Shown one piece after another: positions 25,204 to 35,800 of a DNA stretch of 64,000 bases (within the stretch, counting starts at the first letter, position 1; every line of letters starts with the position of its first letter). Location of the stretch: assembly GCA_963666475.2 (NCBI GenBank), contig CAXXJM010000001.1, positions 1,116,001 to 1,180,000 on the forward strand, written 5' to 3'. The notes under the pieces are model-generated. The model was not told the origin of the DNA and did no database searches. It saw only the letters and a program-made list of their open reading frames with translations. A program made the translations under genes and the position numbers. Source of the DNA: JBFHIZ01 sp963666475 (GTDB lineage Bacteria; Bacillota; Clostridia; Lachnospirales; Lachnospiraceae).

Positions 25204-25347
25204 AAATTCTCCATTTCTATTTCTATGATAGGATGGTTCCTACATTAGCTTGAAAGCAGAGCAATATTATCATAAAATGTGTGTTTTTGCAAATTTCGAG
25301 CAAATTTTCTTCTTCTACGTACGAAAAACCTTGTAAAATAAAGAAAT

Positions 25348-25381
25348 TGTGATAAGATAATAGAGTTGCAAACTTATCACA
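25348..25381. promoter_or_regulatory. Inverted repeat upstream of typA
   Basis: TGTGATAAG (25348-25356) and CTTATCACA (25373-25381) form a perfect 9-bp inverted repeat with a 16-base spacer, about 65 bases before the typA start. It may be an operator or a 5'-UTR stem. There is no T-run, so it is not a terminator. Confidence 0.35.
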
Positions 25382-25445
25382 CATGTGATTGCTGTGCATT
25401 TTGGTCAAGTCAAACTGCACGAATGAAAGAAATGGAGTAATATAA

Positions 25446-27290
25446 ATGAACCAAACAAGAAATGATGTACGTAACGTTGCGATCATCGCCCATGTAGACC
25501 ATGGTAAAACTACTTTAGTAGATGAGTTACTAAAACAAAGCGGTGTTTTCCGTGCGAATCAGGAAGTTGTAGAACGTGTCATGGACTCGAATGCAATTGA
25601 AAGAGAACGTGGAATTACTATTCTAGCAAAAAATACCGCAGTTACATATAAAGATATCAAAATTAATATCATTGACACACCTGGACATGCCGATTTCGGT
25701 GGAGAAGTTGAACGTGTTCTTAAAATGGTAAACGGTGTAGTACTTGTTGTCGATGCGTTTGAAGGTGCAATGCCTCAAACAAAATTCGTTCTACGTAAGG
25801 CACTTGAGCTAAATTTACCTGTTATTGTGTGTATTAACAAAATTGACCGTCCTGAAGCTCGTGCAGAAGCTGTAATTGATGAAGTACTAGAACTTTTCAT
25901 GGACCTTGATGCAAGTGACGAACAGCTTGACTGCCCATTTGTTTTTGCTTCTGCAAAAGAAGGTACATCTACATTAAATATAGAAGAAGGTGTAGATGCT
26001 ACAACACAAAATATGATTCCCCTATTCGAAACAATCATCAACTACATCCCTGCTCCTGTAGGTGATGTGACTGCAAGTACTCAGGTATTGATCAGTACCA
26101 TTGATTATAACGAATATGTTGGACGTATTGGAATCGGAAAAGTGGATAACGGACACATTCGTGTTAACCAGGATGCGATCATTGTAAATCATCATCTTCC
26201 TGACAAACAAAAACGAGTTAAAATCGGTAAACTATATGAATTCGATGGTCTAAAACGTGTAGAAGTAAACGAAGCAAAAGTTGGAGCAATTGTTGCAATC
26301 AGTGGAATTCCAGATATTCATATTGGTGATACCATCTGCTCTTTAGATGCTCCAGACCCAATTGTATTCCAGAAAATATCTGAGCCAACCATTGCTATGC
26401 AATTTATGGTAAATGATTCTCCTTATGCTGGATTAGAAGGAAAATTTGTAACTTCTCGCCATTTAAGAGAGCGACTCTTCAAAGAATTAAATACCGATGT
26501 ATCTCTTCGTGTAGAAGAAACCGAATCTACTGAAATCTTCAAAGTTAGTGGACGTGGAGAACTTCACTTATCTGTATTAATCGAAAATATGAGACGTGAA
26601 GGTTTCGAATTTGCAGTAAGTAAAGCTGAAGTTCTATATAAAACTGGAGAGAATGGTGAACGTCTCGAACCTATGGAAATCGCTTTTGTTGACGTTCCAG
26701 ACGAATTTTCTGGAACAGTAATTCAAAGACTTAGCGAACGTAAGGGTGAGCTTCTTGGAATGGCTGCAATTTCTGGTGGATATACTCGTCTCGAATTCAA
26801 CATGCCATCTCGTGGACTCATTGGATATCGTGGTGAATTTATGACCGACACCAAAGGTAACGGAATCATAAACACTACATTTAATGGATATGGTCCTTAC
26901 AAGGGAGATATTCAATACCGTAAACAAGGTTCCATCATTGCTTTTGAAAATGGAGAAGCCATTACATACGGACTTTTCAATGCGCAAGAACGTGGTCTCC
27001 TATTTATAGGACCTGGCGAAAAAGTATATGCTGGTATGGTCATCGGACAAAGTGCAAAACTAGAAGATGTTGAAATCAACGTATGTAAAAAGAAACAGTT
27101 GACCAATACACGTTCTTCTGGGGCTGATGAGGCACTAAGACTTACTCCTAAGAAAGAACTTTCTCTTGAACAGGCTCTTGAATTTATCGATACCGACGAA
27201 TTACTCGAAATTACACCTGAAAACATTCGTCTTAGAAAGAAAATTCTTGACCCAACCTTAAGAAAACGTGCAACAAACAAGAAAAAATAA
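25446..27290 (+). CDS. typA: Ribosome-associated GTPase TypA/BipA
   Basis: A 614-residue translational GTPase with EF-G-like domains. G-motifs: IAHVDHGKTTLVDELL (G1), ERERGITILA (G2), DTPGHADFGGEVERVL (G3), CINKIDRPEAR (G4). The C-terminal domain specific for TypA (GYGPYKGDIQYR) is complete. It acts in ribosome assembly and stress or cold adaptation. ATG follows a GGAG box. It is monocistronic: its own terminator follows and the neighbour on the left is divergent. Confidence 0.97.
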   Translation: MNQTRNDVRNVAIIAHVDHGKTTLVDELLKQSGVFRANQEVVERVMDSNAIERERGITILAKNTAVTYKDIKINIIDTPGHADFGGEVERVLKMVNGVVLVVDAFEGAMPQTKFVLRKALELNLPVIVCINKIDRPEARAEAVIDEVLELFMDLDASDEQLDCPFVFASAKEGTSTLNIEEGVDATTQNMIPLFETIINYIPAPVGDVTASTQVLISTIDYNEYVGRIGIGKVDNGHIRVNQDAIIVNHHLPDKQKRVKIGKLYEFDGLKRVEVNEAKVGAIVAISGIPDIHIGDTICSLDAPDPIVFQKISEPTIAMQFMVNDSPYAGLEGKFVTSRHLRERLFKELNTDVSLRVEETESTEIFKVSGRGELHLSVLIENMRREGFEFAVSKAEVLYKTGENGERLEPMEIAFVDVPDEFSGTVIQRLSERKGELLGMAAISGGYTRLEFNMPSRGLIGYRGEFMTDTKGNGIINTTFNGYGPYKGDIQYRKQGSIIAFENGEAITYGLFNAQERGLLFIGPGEKVYAGMVIGQSAKLEDVEINVCKKKQLTNTRSSGADEALRLTPKKELSLEQALEFIDTDELLEITPENIRLRKKILDPTLRKRATNKKK

Positions 27291-27297
27291 CACATAC

Positions 27298-27329
27298 AAA
27301 AAAGAGTATCTTTTGATGCTCTTTTTTTT
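27298..27329. terminator. Bidirectional terminator between typA and the HAD gene
   Basis: AAAAAGAGTATC and GATGCTCTTTTT pair with one wobble around TTTT, followed by T-runs on both strands. Confidence 0.85.
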
Positions 27330-27356
27330 GAAGCTTCCGTTCTTCCAGTATCTATT

Positions 27357-28019
27357 TTACGAAAGTTGCAAAATAAGGCCTAGTTCTTTTACAGTTTCTG
27401 CTATGTATGTTGCTCCTGCTTGTTCCAATTCATCTCCAGTAGAAAAACCATACCTTACGCCAATAGAATCCACTCCTTTTTTGACGGCACCTTCTACGTC
27501 ATATTTTCGATCGCCAATCATGACTACATTATCAGATATAGGTGTCCCATCTACCAACTCTTCAAGTGCATTTGTAATCAACTCAAATTTGTCTTCCAGA
27601 CTTCCATCTAATCTACTACCCTTTACCACATCAAAATAAGAACTTAATTGAAAGTGATCCAAAATTTGTTTTACATAAACCTCCGGTTTGCTTGATGCAA
27701 CCGCCAATTTACATCCCTTTTCTTTCAAAGAAGATAACAATTCTGGTATGCCTTCATACACTTCATTTTCAAACATTCCAATTGGTTGGTACCTAGAGCG
27801 ATAATGTTTCATAGCTTCTTCCACATTCGACTCATTGATCACATTCCCATAGTATTTCAAAAAGCTAGCGCGAAGTGGTGGACCTATAAACTTCTCAAAC
27901 ACTTTTAAATTCGGTTCATAAATACCAAACTTTTCCAGTGCGTACTGCGCAGATTTTGTAATTCCTTCCCTTGAATCCGTAATGGTCCCATCCAAGTCAA
28001 ATAAAATATATCGATACAT
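27357..28019 (-). CDS. HAD-family phosphatase, phosphoglycolate-phosphatase-like
   Basis: A 220-residue haloacid-dehalogenase hydrolase of the Gph/PpaX subgroup. FDLDGTITDSREGI has the nucleophile and acid Asp; LAVASSKPEVYVKQIL has the motif II Ser; VMIGDRKYDVEGAVKKGV has motif III/IV. A helical cap lies between about residues 15 and 80. ATG 28019 follows GAAGGAGA by six bases; the frame extends to 28037. Substrate could be phosphoglycolate or another small phosphate ester. Confidence 0.87.
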   Translation of the reverse strand: MYRYILFDLDGTITDSREGITKSAQYALEKFGIYEPNLKVFEKFIGPPLRASFLKYYGNVINESNVEEAMKHYRSRYQPIGMFENEVYEGIPELLSSLKEKGCKLAVASSKPEVYVKQILDHFQLSSYFDVVKGSRLDGSLEDKFELITNALEELVDGTPISDNVVMIGDRKYDVEGAVKKGVDSIGVRYGFSTGDELEQAGATYIAETVKELGLILQLS

Positions 28020-28171
28020 GATGCGTCTCCTTCTCATACCTCGTCATTTCTTATTAGTTTATCACGAAGCCTTCTAGAAATCATGTTCTTTTCATTATAC
28101 AATAAATCTTTTATAAAAAATCGTGTTGACAAATCCCTTTATCATGCTATAGTAAGAAAGAACAAAATACA

Positions 28172-28262
28172 AAACGCTAGGGGCGCTTTTTGGCTGAGAT
28201 CGAATCGATTGATTCAGTCCCTTATTACTTGACCCGGATAATACCGGCGGAAGGAAGCACAT
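28172..28262 (+). ncRNA. TPP riboswitch (THI element)
   Basis: Conserved blocks are present in order: CTAGGGGCGC, TTGGCTGAGAT, a variable stem, TTGACCCGGATAATACCG and GCGGAAGGAAGC. It lies upstream of thiT, so thiamine pyrophosphate is predicted to repress the thiamine transporter. The following 130 bases form the expression platform. Confidence 0.95.
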
Positions 28263-28361
28263 GATTTTTACAGCGAGGCAAATGTCGGTATACATCATTC
28301 ATGTATTCTCGTATCCAAGCATACGACGCATCCAATTTGTAAACAACATGTCAGTAAAAGC

Positions 28362-28397
28362 ATCCCTCCCGCGTCACAAACGTTAGGAGGATTTTTT
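28362..28397 (+). promoter_or_regulatory. thiT terminator-like hairpin that contains the Shine-Dalgarno
   Basis: ATCCCTCC (28362-28369) pairs with GGAGGAT (28386-28392), leaving one bulge, and six T follow (28392-28397) right up to the ATG. The right arm is the AGGAGG ribosome-binding site of thiT. The hairpin could therefore both end transcription and hide the RBS when TPP is bound. Confidence 0.6.
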
Positions 28398-29075
28398 ATG
28401 TCAATTTTTTTCACCAAAATAGTCGATGAATGGGGTACAACATACGTACCAACCACTTGGGGCAACCTTTCCATTGCTCTTTTAATGGTAGTTCTTCTAC
28501 TTATCATCTGTTTTATCACCGGAAAGAATCATGGTAAAACATTCCATGCAAAATCACTTGTGTTTTCTGCGATGGCTATAGCACTTGCATTTGTTACTTC
28601 TTTAATTAAAATGTTCGATTTGCCAATGGGTGGTTCAATTACTCTTTGCAGTATGCTATTTATTTCCTTAATCGGATACTGGTATGGTCTTCGAACAGGT
28701 CTCATTGCCGCAATTGCATATGGTCTCTTGCAACTACTCAGTGATCCATATGTGATTTTACCAGCGCAGCTAATCGTAGACTATTTACTCGCATTTGGTG
28801 CTCTTGGATTATCCGGAATCTTCTCAAAATCAAAGAATGGACTCATCAAAGGATATATTGTAGCAGTACTTGGTAGATACCTATTTGCATTTATCTCCGG
28901 TGTTATGTTTTTTGGAGAATACGCTTCCTACTATGATATGACCTCTGTTCCACTTTATTCCTTAGCATACAATGGAATGTATTTGATTCCAGAAGCAATC
29001 ATTACAGTCGCTATTTTATTTATTCCACCTGTAAAAACAGGGCTTCAAAGAGTCAAAGACATGGCAACTTCATAA
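28398..29075 (+). CDS. thiT: Thiamine ECF transporter S-component ThiT
   Basis: A 225-residue integral membrane protein with about six helices, of the ThiT/YuaJ family, which binds thiamine and docks to a shared EcfAA'T energising module (not in this window). Evidence: SLVFSAMAIALAFVTSLIKM, LPMGGSITLCSMLFISLIG, YWYGLRTGLIAAIAYGLLQ and the late YNGMYLIPEAIITV. An extra hydrophobic N-terminal segment precedes the usual start. Control by the upstream TPP riboswitch supports thiamine as substrate. Confidence 0.93.
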   Translation: MSIFFTKIVDEWGTTYVPTTWGNLSIALLMVVLLLIICFITGKNHGKTFHAKSLVFSAMAIALAFVTSLIKMFDLPMGGSITLCSMLFISLIGYWYGLRTGLIAAIAYGLLQLLSDPYVILPAQLIVDYLLAFGALGLSGIFSKSKNGLIKGYIVAVLGRYLFAFISGVMFFGEYASYYDMTSVPLYSLAYNGMYLIPEAIITVAILFIPPVKTGLQRVKDMATS

Positions 29076-29095
29076 ATTAAAAAGCTATATATCGA

Positions 29096-29142
29096 AAGAA
29101 GCACCTATCCAGTTGTTTGTCTGGTAGATGCTTCTTTTTCTT
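29096..29142. terminator. Terminator after thiT, shared with convergent addA
   Basis: AAGAAGCACCTATCCAG and CTGGTAGATGCTTCTT pair with one mismatch around TTGTTTGT; T-rich sequence follows on the plus strand. Confidence 0.8.
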
Positions 29143-29144
29143 TT

Positions 29145-32100
29145 TTAGATTTGAAATTGCATGCCTAAAGCAAAAGAGTAAATCCAACGTTCCTTCACCC
29201 TTTTCCCAGTTAATTTTTCTAAGGCTTCTCCGTAGTATTCTAATTGTGTTTTATACCGGTCAATTAATTCTCTTGGTTCCGAAACGAAATCTGTTTTGTA
29301 ATCTAATACCACCAGCTCATTCTCTTCTTCAAAAAAAACATCGATGATTCCTTGTACAAGAATTGTTTCCTCGGAAGGAAACTCCGGGTCTACTCGATTC
29401 GCTTGAATCGATAACACAAAAGGCTGCTCTTTGTATAGTTGTCCTCGTTGTTTTGCTTGAATCATTCTTGATGCGATTTCAGAATTCATAAAACGCTCCA
29501 TTTTAAACGGAAGTATTGCAGAAACATATTCTGCAGGCATTTTCCCTTTCTTTGCAAATTCTTCAAGCTTTCTCTCAATCTCCTTTTGATCGATACACGC
29601 ATCAAAAGAAAGCAACTCTAAAAAACGGTGAAATGCACTTCCTCGCACCGAACCTGTAATCTCTTTTTCCTCGCGCATAAATGCAGGTAAATATGGATCG
29701 CGTTTCGATTCCTCAAATAACGCATGTGTTTCCTCTTCCATCGCATTCATTTTTAATTCCGATACGGTTGTTTTTGTATACATAGGTTTGCTTTGTAAAT
29801 ATGGATAACGGAATAGGAACCGTTCTTTGATCAACTGGTCCATCCCAAAATCCGTCTGCTTACGCATAATACGGTCTTCAAAAGACTGTCGTATCAATTC
29901 TTTTTTCACACCAACTTCTTGTTCATGGATTTCAAGTTCTGTTTCTCCTAAAAGTTCTATCCGAATCTCAGGCCCTTTCTGGAACACTGGATTTCTTGTG
30001 TTTTGCTCCGTTCCATATGTTTCAAATATCGATGACATGGAGCGATGACGAACCAACGAAGCAAGAATCAATTCAAAATACGACTTGGCCTTCACCTTCG
30101 TTAAAAATGGTAATCCAATATTGGAATCCACTTGCAAATACGCATAATCTTTTAGTGTTTCTTCCAAACAGTCAACCGAAGCAGTCAAAATCAGCTTTTC
30201 TTTTGCTCTGGTCATAGCAACATATAGCACACGAAGTTCTTCGCCGATGGAATCTAGTTTCATTTTTAAACTCAATGCATTTTTACGAATGGTTGGCCTT
30301 GTAATTCGCTTGGATAAATTGACATACTCCATTCCAACTCCCAAATCCCCTTCAATAACAAAGGACGCATTTAGATCTTTTGTATTATAATTTTTCGAAT
30401 TTCCAGCCACAATGCAAATCGGAAACTCCAATCCTTTACTCTTATGTATTGTCATGATCTGGACAACATCCGCTGTTTCCTCGAGCTCCGTTGCTTCTCC
30501 AAAATCCACTTCATACTTGTGAAGTTGGTTGATATACTGGTTAAAATGAAATAATCCATGGTAACTTGTTCTCTCAAAATTAATTGCCTTTTCTAGAAGC
30601 ATATCCAGATTTCTACTTCGTTGCTCACCCTCTGGCATAATCGAATATAAATCATACACATGCAACTGAGAATAAATTTCTCGTAACAACTGATGGATTG
30701 GCTCATAGGTTACTTTCTCTCGAAAGTTTGAAACAAGTTCCAAGAACTCCTTACATTTTTTTTGAAGTTCCGATAGTTCATCCTCTGCGTCCGCCTCTGT
30801 ATACAGCCGGATTGCTTCAAATAATTTTTCTTTTCGTTTTGTTTGATATGTTCTATCATTTGATGTGATCCGAATTTCCGCAAGGTCTTCTTCTGTAAAA
30901 CCAAAAGGAATCGAAAGCAACGTGTCACAGAGTGGAATATCCTGTAAAGGATTATCTAGAACTTTTAGAAAATCCAGAACAAACTGTACTTCCGTAGCCG
31001 AAAAATATCCAGACTTTGAATCAACAAAAGTAGGAATTCCTTCTTCGGTTAAAATCTTATAGAAAGTATCTGCCCATCCCGAGAATGCACGTAACAAGAT
31101 AACGATATCTTTGTATTTTGCTGGTCGAAGTTCGCCCGATCCCTTATCAAGTACCGAGAAACTGCCAACAGCTTCTTTTATTTTTTTTGCGACCACACGG
31201 GCTTCAATTTCTCTTGCCTCTGCTGCAAGTACTTTTGTATCCGCTTCTCCAAACTTTGACAGATCTGCAACCACAAGTTCCACTTTATGATCCAATGTTT
31301 CTGGATATGATGCCCCCACATTTAGTTTTGCGTCTTCATCATAAATGACACCACCCAAATCCTGTTGCATAATTTGTTCAAATACCAGGTTCGATGCTTC
31401 TAAAATTTCTTCACGACTTCTAAAGTTCTGATGTAAATCAATCCGAATATTCCCAGGATTCGTTCCACGATAAGAAACAAACTTTTCCATAAAGAGATCC
31501 GGTCTTGCTAATCGGAATCGATAGATACTTTGTTTGACATCTCCCACCATAAAACGATTGTTATGATTCTCTCCGTTCTTCGCAATACTCATTAATAAAT
31601 ATTCCTGTACAAGATTGCTATCCTGGTACTCATCAATCAGTATTTCCGCAAAATAGTCCTGATAAGCAAGAGCTACTTTTGTAGGTACTGGTTCTCCTTG
31701 TTCCAATCTCACTAAAATTTTCAGTGCCAAATGTTCCATGTCATGAAAATCTATAATGTTTTTTTCTCTCTTCTTTTCATAAAATGATTGTTCGAACTGT
31801 TTGACAACCGATATCAGTTCTTCAATCACTTCTTTTGTCTGTTCTAAATCTTCCTGCATGTCTTCAAATGGAGCAAACCAAAAAAGATCTTTTAATTTCT
31901 TTATTTCATCCTTATATCCATCTCGTATTGTTTTTGTTTGTTCTTTTAAAACCTCGGAGATTTCGTCTCCTTTTTTTTGTCGTCCGAGAGATGCAAAGTC
32001 CAGCTGAATCCGAGATAACTCTTCAAGAGATTTTGCACCGAGCAGCTTTTGAACCAGTTCACCATCACTTTCAATTGCTCCCTGATACATATATGGCCCT

Positions 32101-32807
32101 TCGTTCTCCTGACACAATTCCATAGCATAGGTAATTTGTCTTTGTATTCCATTTAGTATATCCTGACAATATTGATAAGCAAAAGAAAGGTATGGTGCAT
32201 TCACGTCTGCATAAGACTGCAGCAATTCATCAAGCCATAATTCTGGGAACGGATAACTCATTGAAAAATCTCGTAGTTTTTTGATTTGTTCTTCTAGAAC
32301 GTCATCTTTCCCATTTTTTCCAAAGCTCTCAACTAATCGGATAAAAGACTCGTGATTCTCTTCAAACTTGTTTTCCAGAACTTCTTTTAACACCTCTTCC
32401 TCAAGCAACTTTCTTTCACCTTCATCTGCTACTCGAAAAGTTGGGTCAAGTCCAACTTCGTTGAAATTGTTTCGAAGCACAAAAAGGCAAAAACTATCAA
32501 TGGTGGTAATCTGTGCATTATGAATCAAAGTTAATTGTTTTTGAAGATGTTTATTATCCCGTTCCATCGAAAGTCTTTTGGTAAGCGCATTTCCAATTCG
32601 TTCTCTCATTTCCGCAGCAGCCGCCTTTGTAAAGGTCACCACCAGCATGCGGTCGATGTCTATTTTTTTAGTCGGGTCCGAGATCATTTGCACAATTCGC
32701 TCAACCAGTACGGCTGTTTTTCCTGACCCAGCAGCTGCTGCCACCAGAATATTCTTTTGATGCACATCGATAACTTGCTGTTGGTCTTTTGTAAACTGCA
32801 TACTCAC
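29145..32807 (-). CDS. addA: ATP-dependent helicase/nuclease subunit A (AddA)
   Basis: A 1220-residue subunit of the AddAB complex that resects double-strand breaks for RecA. UvrD-type helicase motifs: ILVAAAAGSGKTAVLVERIV, ILIDEYQDSN, VGDVKQSIYRFRLARP, TIHKSKGLEFPICIVAG and YVAMTRAKEKL. The C-terminal RecB-like nuclease has GSAFHRFLE and LVVLDYKTD. Start is GTG (32807), six bases after AAGGAGG, overlapping the addB stop by four bases (GTGA). It is second in the addB-addA operon. Confidence 0.97.
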   Translation of the reverse strand: MSMQFTKDQQQVIDVHQKNILVAAAAGSGKTAVLVERIVQMISDPTKKIDIDRMLVVTFTKAAAAEMRERIGNALTKRLSMERDNKHLQKQLTLIHNAQITTIDSFCLFVLRNNFNEVGLDPTFRVADEGERKLLEEEVLKEVLENKFEENHESFIRLVESFGKNGKDDVLEEQIKKLRDFSMSYPFPELWLDELLQSYADVNAPYLSFAYQYCQDILNGIQRQITYAMELCQENEGPYMYQGAIESDGELVQKLLGAKSLEELSRIQLDFASLGRQKKGDEISEVLKEQTKTIRDGYKDEIKKLKDLFWFAPFEDMQEDLEQTKEVIEELISVVKQFEQSFYEKKREKNIIDFHDMEHLALKILVRLEQGEPVPTKVALAYQDYFAEILIDEYQDSNLVQEYLLMSIAKNGENHNNRFMVGDVKQSIYRFRLARPDLFMEKFVSYRGTNPGNIRIDLHQNFRSREEILEASNLVFEQIMQQDLGGVIYDEDAKLNVGASYPETLDHKVELVVADLSKFGEADTKVLAAEAREIEARVVAKKIKEAVGSFSVLDKGSGELRPAKYKDIVILLRAFSGWADTFYKILTEEGIPTFVDSKSGYFSATEVQFVLDFLKVLDNPLQDIPLCDTLLSIPFGFTEEDLAEIRITSNDRTYQTKRKEKLFEAIRLYTEADAEDELSELQKKCKEFLELVSNFREKVTYEPIHQLLREIYSQLHVYDLYSIMPEGEQRSRNLDMLLEKAINFERTSYHGLFHFNQYINQLHKYEVDFGEATELEETADVVQIMTIHKSKGLEFPICIVAGNSKNYNTKDLNASFVIEGDLGVGMEYVNLSKRITRPTIRKNALSLKMKLDSIGEELRVLYVAMTRAKEKLILTASVDCLEETLKDYAYLQVDSNIGLPFLTKVKAKSYFELILASLVRHRSMSSIFETYGTEQNTRNPVFQKGPEIRIELLGETELEIHEQEVGVKKELIRQSFEDRIMRKQTDFGMDQLIKERFLFRYPYLQSKPMYTKTTVSELKMNAMEEETHALFEESKRDPYLPAFMREEKEITGSVRGSAFHRFLELLSFDACIDQKEIERKLEEFAKKGKMPAEYVSAILPFKMERFMNSEIASRMIQAKQRGQLYKEQPFVLSIQANRVDPEFPSEETILVQGIIDVFFEEENELVVLDYKTDFVSEPRELIDRYKTQLEYYGEALEKLTGKRVKERWIYSFALGMQFQI

Positions 32808-35800
32808 TCTTTGCCTCCTTCTTCTATTTCTCTCATTTTTTCAAAAATCTCTTGTTCACTCAAAATTTCTAGTTCCCGTTTCTGATATCCTGGAAGTCTC
32901 GAGTCAATCTTACATATAGACTGGTATTCACAAAATGTACAAGCACTATTTTGATCCATGGTATATGGATTGATAGAAATTTCTCCATTTAGAATTTCCT
33001 GTCCCATCTTTCGAATCTTTGAATCCACATACTTAGACATAAACTTCAGGTCTTCATCATCCATGACTTTAGAATTTGCTGCAATAGAGCCATCCTTTTT
33101 ATAGCTTAATTTGATGACATCGGAATTTTTATTTAAGGTATGGTCGATTGCCTGCAAACTATCTTCTCTACTGTTTGCTATCCCTTCCATACGCATTTCT
33201 TTTCGTACCTGTTGCAAGATTTCTTCTTCTGATATTTTATTGCCATCCGTTTTGATCATTGGATCTTTAATCTGAAAATAAAACATTCCCGAAGGAACAA
33301 TTTCCTTACCAGGATGTCTTCTTTTTTCTCGTTCTGTAGCAACATTCATATATAGGACCAATTGTAACTGCAATCCATGGTATACTTCGAGTGGTGAAAA
33401 AGTTCGATTCCCTGATTTATAGTCGATGACTTTTACATACACATGCTCGTCATTTTCATATAAATCGACACGGTCAATTCGTCCATTTAAATGCATCTTC
33501 TCTTCGTCCGACAACACCACGGTCAATGCTTCCAAATCTTGATATTTTGAGAACGACACTTCATATTCAGAAGGAAGAAACAATCCATCGTTCAACTGTT
33601 TTTGCATATTGAGTACACTTTTCTTCAATAGTCGTTTCATACGCTCGATCTGATAGCTATTTCGTTTGGTATCAAAAAAAACATGCTCACCGTATGCATT
33701 GGAAACTTGGTCCATAATCTGTTCAACAAGCTCCTCCCCCATTTCAGCCGGGAAGTCAAACCAAGAATATTTTGTATCCGAAATTTTCTTTGAGAACTCT
33801 TCCATTACATCATGAATGACCGTCCCAGTATCTTTTGCTTCCAACAAATATTCTGCACGTTTTGCCAATCTCAGTCCATATTGCAAAAAATGTGCATATG
33901 CACATCCTGCATATTTCTCAAGGCGACTCACCGAATTTTCTAATATTCTACCATACAATGCTTGTGCTACTTCTTTAGACAGTGGCACTGGTCGATATTG
34001 AAAAAACGCTGTGTTCACCAGTTGTTTCAGATTATTTGTTTGATCTTTTTCCAGAAATTGATGAAGTGACACCATTTCTTGTACCGAATACATACTTTCT
34101 TTCCCGGTATTTACATAGTCTCTCAGAGAATGTATAAAATGTCTGGTTCCATCTGTTTTCGCAAATAAACGGTCTTTGTAATCAAGTGATTTTGTATAAA
34201 CAAATCGAATCTGTGGGAATAAATCGTTTACAACTCCAACAAAATAAGAAGAACGAATCGGCTTCCCTTCTGCATCCACCTTTGCATAAGAAATGTATAG
34301 CTTTTCAGTCGGCTTTGTAACATTCATATACAAATACATTCGTTGCTGATACATTTGTTGCCTTGGTGTCGGTGCCAATTCATAAGATGCCTTTTCAATC
34401 ATGTTTCGATCAATCTCGGATAATATTCCACCACTCCCTCCTGCTTGAGGGATAATTCCGTCATTCACGCCTATAAAAAATAATACTTTTGTATTTTTAA
34501 GCCTTGTACGTTTGATATCTCCCACCACGACAGCATCTCGATTTTGCGGAAGTGTCGCTACCTGAATTTCTTCGAATCCTGCAAGTATAATCTCAGCGAA
34601 ATCTTCCCATCCCATTTCTTCATCTGCGAGAAGTTCATATATTTGATTCAAGAGATCCATTACTTTGCGATAGATTGCAAGATATTCTTCTGCCAAGGTT
34701 TGTTTTCCTTGAGATTCGAGTCGATCCGCACGGTCAAACAGACGGTTCTCCATATCTGAATCCACTAAAAACTGATACAACAAACGGACTTTATCTTCTA
34801 CCGTTTTTGTTCTTTGATGAAGTGGAAGCATGCGCTCCATAAAAATCTTTCTTGCTTCGTTGATTGATTTCAGATCTTCTTCATAATCTTTCCCAAAATC
34901 TGGACTTAATCGATAAAATGGCTCTTCCCATTTTCGAATGCCACGAATCCCTAATGCAAATACATAATTTTCCAATAAATCAATGTTCTCGACTGGAATA
35001 TCCAACATTCCACTTCGCATAAAGTGAAATACATTTTCATAAGTATATCCATCTGTGAGAAGCGCTAATGCACTTTTTATATACTCAATCATAGGATTCA
35101 TGACAATTCCCCTTGTTAGATCTAAATAAAAAGGAATTTCATATTTTTCAAACTGTTCTTCGACAAAGTGCGCATAACCATTTAAATCACCAGTTACCAC
35201 TGCAAGATCCTGATACCGATAGGATTCTTGTTGAATCAAACGACTGATTTCCTCGCAAGTATATCGTATTTCATCAAGTGGAGATACGCTTTCCGTAATT
35301 TGGAGCGAAGTTGTCTCTGCTTCATAAGCAAGTGCATCATATCGAAACAAATGCCTTTCTAAAAAAGCAAGTTCTGGTTTCTTCTCGTATCGATAGCTAT
35401 GTGAAAACGGAATGTCCGGAGTCGCTTTTCCTCGCAAAATTCGATCAGGCAAAACAGGGATTCCTTCATCCACAGCTTCCTGCCGTAATGTCTTTGCCAT
35501 CTTCAGACTCAAATAAAACAAATCTTGTTCGTAAAAAGTCTTTAGAGGATCTCTTCTCTCATCCAATAGAATAGTTACATATACTGTCTTTGCATATTTC
35601 ATCAATTCTTGAATCAATCGATTCTGAACTGGTGTAAATCCAGTAAATCCATCAAACACAAGTACTGCATCCCTCATTAGTTCCGAATCTTTGATCTGTT
35701 CCTTTACCAAAACAAGTTCTTCTTCTTTTGTTACAAAAGTCTCTTCAATGTCTTTTACAAAATCCTGATACAGCAAATGAATATCTTTTAATTTGTATTG

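Noticed and set aside
27268..27639. 123-codon plus-strand open frame after typA
   Set aside because: It spans the typA terminator and is antisense to the HAD phosphatase gene.
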